Assembly (NCBI RefSeq): GCF_022458985.1
Contig: NC_061784.1
Span: 25,237,045-25,301,044 of the forward strand
Source: Mugil cephalus
Lineage: Eukaryota; Chordata; Actinopteri; Mugiliformes; Mugilidae
Direction of reading: 5' to 3'
DNA length: 64,000 nucleotides
The notes below the pieces were generated by a model. The model searched no databases. It was not told the origin of the DNA and saw only the letters and a list, made by a program, of their open reading frames with translations. Shown in pieces: positions 59,106 through 64,000 of this stretch (the stretch's first letter is position 1; every line of letters begins with the position of its first letter). A program made the translations under genes and the position numbers.

Positions 59106-59337
59106 TGACAGCTGGGACTCCAGCAAAATGTAATAGGCCGATAACGTAAGATAAGTCCTGAACCGATAACACAGTAACTTTGTCTAATAATGTAATAACT
59201 TATTGCGTTATTGGCTGGTTAAAAAATCCTTTGCTAAATGTAATAACTGTCTGGTTGGTTAGTCAGGACCTGTTCTGGTCCAGTCCGGAAGCTGAAGTCC
59301 CACAGAACCTTGGCCCTGTGGTTCTCCACCACCTTCT

Positions 59338-60235
59338 GTGGTGTGGCCTGTTGGGACTCTGGTAGATCCTGTTGGGACTCTGGTAGATCCTGTTGGGACT
59401 CTGGTAGATCCTGTTGGGACTCTAGTAGATCCTGTTGGGACTCTGGTAGATCCTGTTGGGACTCTGGTAGATCTTTGGACTCCCGTAGACTTTGGACTAC
59501 TGGTAGATCCTGTTGGGACTCTGGTAGATCCTGTTGGGACTCTGGTAGATCTTGTTGGGACTCTGGTAGATCCTGTTGGGACTCTGGTAGATCTTGGCCT
59601 CCATGACTCTTGTGCTTATGGTAGATCTTGTTGGGACTCTGGTAGATCCTGTTGGGACTCTGGTAGATCTTGTTGGGACTCTGGTAGATCCTGTTGGGAC
59701 TCTAGTAGATCCTGTTGGGACTCTGGTAGATCTTGTTGGGACTCTAGAAGATCCTGTTGGGACTCTGGTAGACCTTGTTGGGACTCTGGTAGATCCTGTT
59801 GGGACTCTGGTAGATCTTGTTGGGACTCTAGTAGATCCTGTTGGGACTCTGGTAGATCCTGTTGGGACTCTGGTAGATCCTGTTGGGACTCTGGTAGATC
59901 CTGTTGGGACTCTGGTAGATCCTGTTGGGACTCTGGTAGATCTTGTTGGACTCTTGTGCTTATGGTAGATCCTGTTGGGACTCTGGTAGATCTTGTTGGG
60001 ACTCTGGTAGATCCTGTTGGGACTCTGGTAGATCTTGTTGGGACTCTGGTAGATCCTGTTGGGACTCTGGTAGATCCTGTTGGGACTCTGGTAGATCTTG
60101 TTGGGACTCTGGTAGATCTTGTTGGGACTCTGGTAGATCCTGTTGGGACTCTGGTAGATCTTGTTGGGACTCTGGTAGATCCTGTTGGGACTCTGGTAGA
60201 TCCTGTTGGGACTCTGGTAGATCTTGGCCTCCATG
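59338..60235. repeat. 21-bp minisatellite 'tgttgggactctggtagatc'
   Basis: About 40 copies, seven codons each, leaving frames on both strands open (TLVDPVG / CWDSGRS / IYQSPNR). An interrupting block with ctccatgactcttgtgctta appears near 59598, 59950 and 60229, showing segmental duplication of the array. Confidence 0.96.
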
Positions 60236-60299
60236 ACTCTTGTGCTTATGGGCTGTTGTTGTGCTGCCATGTTTAGTGCCTCTGTGCTGTCTGTCAGTA

Positions 60300-60560
60300 A
60301 CTTTCCCAGTCTGAATGCATCCCAGTGTTGTTGCTGTAGATCCTGGTGGTGTGGATCAGTGAATCGATGTCTCTCTCGTTCTTGTTGTACAGCTTGATGT
60401 CGTCCATGTAGAGCAGGTGGCTGATTGTTGCTCCGTTTCAGAATTGGTACCTGTATCCACTCTTTGTGATGATGGGACTGAGGGCCTTGGTAAATGCCGC
60501 ATTGATGTTGGTTTGGATTCACTAGCCACTGGGCATTGGAGTTGTGTGATGCCTCTGTTT
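60300..60560 (-). mobile_element. Non-LTR reverse transcriptase fragment with YMDD box
   Basis: Minus-strand frame reads HLLYMDDIKLYNKNERDIDS followed by IHTTRIYSNN, the catalytic YxDD region and following helix of a fish non-LTR RT. Only this core survives, directly beside the 21-bp minisatellite. Confidence 0.75.
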
Positions 60561-60964
60561 TCCATTAGCCCTTCCAGTATTATTCCACCTCAGTACTGAC
60601 CGGTTGTTGTTTCCCTGACTCTGAGAACACACCTTGGCTGGTTCGGCGGAGAACATCTTGTTTATCCTCCTCCTCTGTCATTTTCGTGTGCTCTCATGTA
60701 CCTGAACAGGCATTGACAGCATTCAGAAGAGTTAATAAAGATTTTCATGTGTGGTCATTCCATGTGAGAATACGTCCTCAAAGAGGCTTAGTTCTCACAT
60801 CACTGGTCTCCACTATATGAGGAATTGTCTCTGTTTGTAAATATAAGTTTAAGGAACTTAAAAGGCAAAAGGAACTGAAGGCAGAGCTGGACATGATAAT
60901 TCGAGTTAAAAAATAAACAAATGGCGGTGACAAAGTTATACCCAACAATAAAAAGTGAAACAAA

Positions 60965-61920
60965 ATTGTGTATTGTGTATATACAGGTATATATTATGTG
61001 AGTATTGTGTATATATTATGTGTGTATTGTGTATATACAGGTATATATTATGTGTGTATTGTGTAGATCCATGTATATATTATGTGTGTATTGTGTAGAT
61101 CCATGTATATATTATGTGTGTATTGTGTAGATCCATGTATATATTATGTGTGTATTGTGTATATCCATGTATATATTATGTGTGTATTGTGTTTATATTA
61201 TGTGTGTATTGTGTATATCCATGTATATATTATGTGTGTATTGTGTTTATATTATGTGTGTATTGTGTATATCCATGTATATATTATGTGTGTACTGTGT
61301 ATATATTATGTGTGTATTGTGTATATCCATGTATATATTATGTGTGTATTGTGTATATATTATGTGTGTATTGTGTATATACAGGTATATATTATGTGTG
61401 TATTGTGTATATCCATGTATATATTATGTGTGTATTGTGTATATCCAGGTATATATTATGTGTGTACTGTGTATATATTATGTGTGTATTGTGTATATCC
61501 AGGTATATATTATGTGTGTATTGTGTAGATCCATGTATATATTATGTGTGTACTGTGTATATATTATGTGTGTATTGTGTAGATCCATGTATATATTATG
61601 TGTGTACTGTGTATATATTATGTGTGTATTGTGTATATCCAGGTATATATTATGTGTGTACTGTGTATATATTATGTGTGTATTGTGTATATCCAGGTAT
61701 ATATTATGTGTGTATTGTGTAGATCCATGTATATATTATGTGTGTATTGTGTATATCCAGGTATATATTATGTGTGTATTGTGTATATATTATGTGTGTA
61801 TTGTGTATATCCATGTATATATTATGTGTGTACTGTGTATATATTATGTGTGTATTGTGTATATCCATGTATATATTATGTGTGTATTTTGTATATCCAT
61901 GTATATATTTTGTGTGTATG
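60965..61920. repeat. Minisatellite 'tatattatgtgtgtattgtg'
   Basis: About 950 bp of ~32-bp units alternating atatccatg, atatccagg and agatccatg variants. Several long frames (YYVCIVYI repeats) are artefacts. Confidence 0.95.
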
Positions 61921-61999
61921 GATGTTTTACGCCTAATGTTTTCGTCTCTTGTAAAGAGAAACGCCCCCTGGCGGCCGCATGATCACACACAGTCTGGGA

Positions 62000-62122
62000 G
62001 AATCAGCCAATCACAGTTAAGGCTCCGCCCCGTTTCCATTGATTGACAGGCCACCAGCCAATGGCAGTGCGCCTGCGCAGCTGGCCGTGCTGTGTGGAGG
62101 CGGGGCTTAGACAGAGAAGAAA
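62000..62122 (+). promoter_or_regulatory. pwwp2a: Promoter-proximal GC-rich region of pwwp2a
   Basis: A sharp change from AT-rich repeats to CpG-rich DNA starts near 61970 (cctggcggccgc) and continues through exon 1. It contains ggctccgccccg, a GC-box-like word, at 62021-62032, and ccaatcacag and 'accagccaatgg', CCAAT-box-like words, at 62007 and 62053. TATA-less CpG-island promoter inferred. Confidence 0.55.
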
Positions 62123-63045
62123 ATGGCGGCCGTGGCTGCAGAGCCAGGAGCTGCGGCGGTTCCTACAACAACAGCTACCGCGGCGACGGACGATGAGGGC
62201 CCGCTGGAACCGGGTCCGGATGGCCCGGGACTCCCTGGCGCCCCCACGGAGCCCGGGGAGCTCCGGAAGTCCAGCTCGGCGGTGGCGGTTCTCCGGATGG
62301 AGGATGGTGGGGACGGGGAGGACCGCCATGTCAGGCCGGAGCTGGAGCCTGCGGCGGGTAAAACGAGCACCGCGACCGACGACGCGGTCGGTACCGGCCC
62401 GGTGGACCCGCCCGGTACGGGACCGGTGGATCGGTTCTCACCCGGACTGCCAGGGGACCCGGAGGGCGGTGGGAACGTGTCGGTGCAGGAGGCGTACCGC
62501 AGCATCCCGCCCGACCCGCAGCCCTCCGCCGTCTTCCTGCACTCCTTCCCGGCCCCCCCTCCCGCCACCGAGGCCGGTCTGTCTCTGGCCGAACCTGCGG
62601 AACCGACCACCAACGTGACGACGGACCGCGCCGAGAGCGCGGGCCGGGACCGGGGGTTCACGGCTCTGGTCCAGGCGGAGCTGAATCCTGGGCCTGCGGA
62701 GGACGCAGCGTTAGACGGTACCGGGGACCGACTGCCGTTCCCGAACGACCCGGACCCGGACGCAGGGTACAGTGAAAACTCAGCAGGAACCGAGGAGCCG
62801 GCGTCCCCGTCCTGCCGGTCCCCGAAGAGGCGGCTGGTGCCGGAGGCCGTGAAACAGGAGAAACCCTCTGGAGAGGAGTCCGGACCAGAACCCGGCCTCG
62901 CCCCGCCGCTCGCCTCCGTGCAAGGTCTGAGCCCGGGCTCGGAGGTCCGGGTCTCCCTGGACCATGTCATCGATGACGCTCTGGTGGTGTCGTTCCGGGT
63001 CGGGGAGAAGGTGTTCTCCGGGGTCCTGATGGATGTCTCCAAGAG
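62123..63045 (+). CDS. pwwp2a: PWWP domain-containing protein 2A, first coding exon
   Basis: ATG at 62123; donor 'ccaagag/gtaaatc' at 63045/63046; 307 codons plus 2 nt. The N-terminus MAAVAAE and the Ala/Pro/Glu/Gly-rich, disordered body resemble vertebrate PWWP2A exon 1. The diagnostic part is the end, GSEVRVSLDHVIDDALVVSF then GEKVFSGVLMDVSKR, near-identical to PWWP2A from memory. PWWP2A is a nuclear H2A.Z-nucleosome reader that recruits an MTA1-HDAC (NuRD-like) module; its PWWP domain is encoded downstream, outside this window. Codon use is strongly GC-rich relative to the other genes. Confidence 0.93.
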
Positions 63046-63109
63046 GTAAATCCAACACTAGAACCGAACCGGAGGTCCACTTCTCTATTGCCTGTGTTGT
63101 GGTGCAGAA

Positions 63110-63195
63110 GGGGGCCAGCACAGACCTGACCCGGTCCATAGCAGAGACCCGGTCCATAGCAGAGACCCGGTCCATAGCAGAGACCCGGTCCATCT
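63110..63195. repeat. 15-bp minisatellite at start of pwwp2a intron 1
   Basis: Four copies of 'gacccggtccatagcaga' type units, ~60 bp after the exon donor. Confidence 0.9.
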
Positions 63196-63569
63196 CCTCT
63201 GAACTTGGGACTTGTAGAAGTCTTGTAGAAATAAAGCTCTTATTTTGAAACCCAGACTTTTATTTTGACAGGTCTGTCTGTGGTGCCTTCAAGTTGAACC
63301 CTAAAGTCTGGACCTCTGAGTTGCATTAGGAAGCTGGCCAACCTGGACCAGGTCAGGTTGTGGTTTCGTTAGAACCGGGTCAGGTTCTGTGTGATACTGA
63401 CTGTTACTAAGTGTAATGTTGTGAGACAGGAAGAAAGATCAGACTTTTTAACGCTGAGGGCAAAAAACAGAAACATACAAAACATATATTTACACATAGT
63501 CTCAGGTTTAAAGTAGCTGGTAACTGTTATTATCATAGTAGTAGGTTATTATTACTAACGACCTACTGT

Positions 63570-63700
63570 TACTATGAGAGATCGACCAATATGGATTTTA
63601 GGGCCGATTTTTTATTTTTTTTTAACATAATTTTTTTTGAGTCATTATTTGGAGCCGATATTTCTGCTTATTCTGCCTCCGTTTACCTGATAGAAATGCC
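63570..63700. mobile_element. Short DNA-transposon-like repeat
   Basis: 'gagatcgaccaatatggatt' followed by agggccgatttt and, 40 bp on, ggagccgatatttct resembles a common vertebrate repeat rich in 'atcggccgat' words. Family not assigned. The rest of 63200-64000 shows nothing recognised. Confidence 0.4.
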
Positions 63701-64000
63701 ACAGTGTTAACAAATGTTACTAGTTACAATTTAATCAAGCACATAAACAACAGCAGATAAAGATGAAGGTCAGTAAAGAGACTAAAGAGACATCATCCTT
63801 TCTCTCTCCTGGGCTGAACCGACCCTCAGACTCCAGTTTAACTCGTTTCACTGTGACAGAAGCAGATCTGTTAATGTCTTTTTGTGCTCGAGTCTCAGTC
63901 GCCTGCTTCTCAGTGAACATCACAGCTGGAGTCTGATTGGTCCATGATCCCTTTAGCCAAGTACGTTTAGCTAACAGTCAGTATTAGTCTCACACCTTGG

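Noticed and set aside
59338-60522. 312- and 341-codon frames on opposite strands
   Set aside because: Both are products of the same 21-bp repeat; neither continues into recognised coding sequence apart from RT debris.
61082-62046. Cys/Tyr-rich repeat ORFs (YYVCIVYI)
   Set aside because: Minisatellite translation in all three frames; no gene structure.
62107-63042. 311-codon minus-strand frame opposite pwwp2a exon 1
   Set aside because: GC-rich exon with few stops on either strand; the plus frame has the conserved PWWP2A motif, the minus frame has none.

Overview
This window is nuclear DNA from a vertebrate, almost certainly a teleost fish. It shows compact multi-exon genes with GT-AG introns, fish-type LINE, hAT, Tc1/mariner and PIF/Harbinger relics, and very heavy tandem-repeat expansion inside introns. 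All gene models below were built by hand: splice sites were chosen so that reading phase is kept across every junction and the product aligns with the remembered vertebrate family. Total coding lengths come out divisible by three for each complete model.

Layout, left to right. (1) 824-4673 (+): the 3' part of pdgfrb (kinase domain and C-tail). (2) 8371-12351 (+): a three-exon model for an unrecognised, cysteine-free, secreted coiled-coil protein of 146 aa. (3) 13328-21510 (+): csf1r, from Ig domain 1 to the stop. The only signal-peptide exon found for csf1r is 8371-8428, the same exon used by the small secreted protein, and its phase fits both acceptors. (4) 22913-37365 (+): tmprss15 (enteropeptidase), 27 exons, 1054 aa, domain order TM-SEA-LDLa-CUB-MAM-CUB-LDLa-SRCR-trypsin. 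(5) 37440-39600: LINE debris. (6) 40249-42103 (+): ttc1, tail-to-tail with (7) pfdn1, 42323-44196 (-), which is head-to-head with (8) dck, 44816-51135 (+). (9) 53204-57290 (+): an SLC22 organic-anion transporter of the OAT1 type. (10) 57890-61920: LINE relics and two long minisatellites. (11) 62123-63045 (+): first coding exon of pwwp2a in a GC-rich island, continuing beyond the window.

The pdgfrb-csf1r head-to-tail pair is the classical vertebrate RTK tandem. pfdn1, ttc1 and pwwp2a are all on human chromosome 5q with PDGFRB/CSF1R, so the window is a 5q-type syntenic block into which tmprss15, dck and the OAT gene are interspersed. The genes are not an operon and have unrelated jobs: growth-factor signalling, trypsinogen activation, HSP/HSC70 co-chaperone, cytoskeletal-protein folding, nucleoside salvage, anion transport and chromatin reading.

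The most unusual property is the interplay of tandem repeats and splicing. Several minisatellites consist of repeated copies of a real 3' splice site plus its exon edge. The clearest is five perfect-length 39-bp units before dck exon 6, which are in frame and open. Others extend (CTAT)n or GAG repeats up to or into exons, and one intron of the OAT gene is an approximately 330-bp, 10-bp-period array of NF-Y/CCAAT-type sites. No RNA genes, CRISPR arrays or prokaryotic features were seen.
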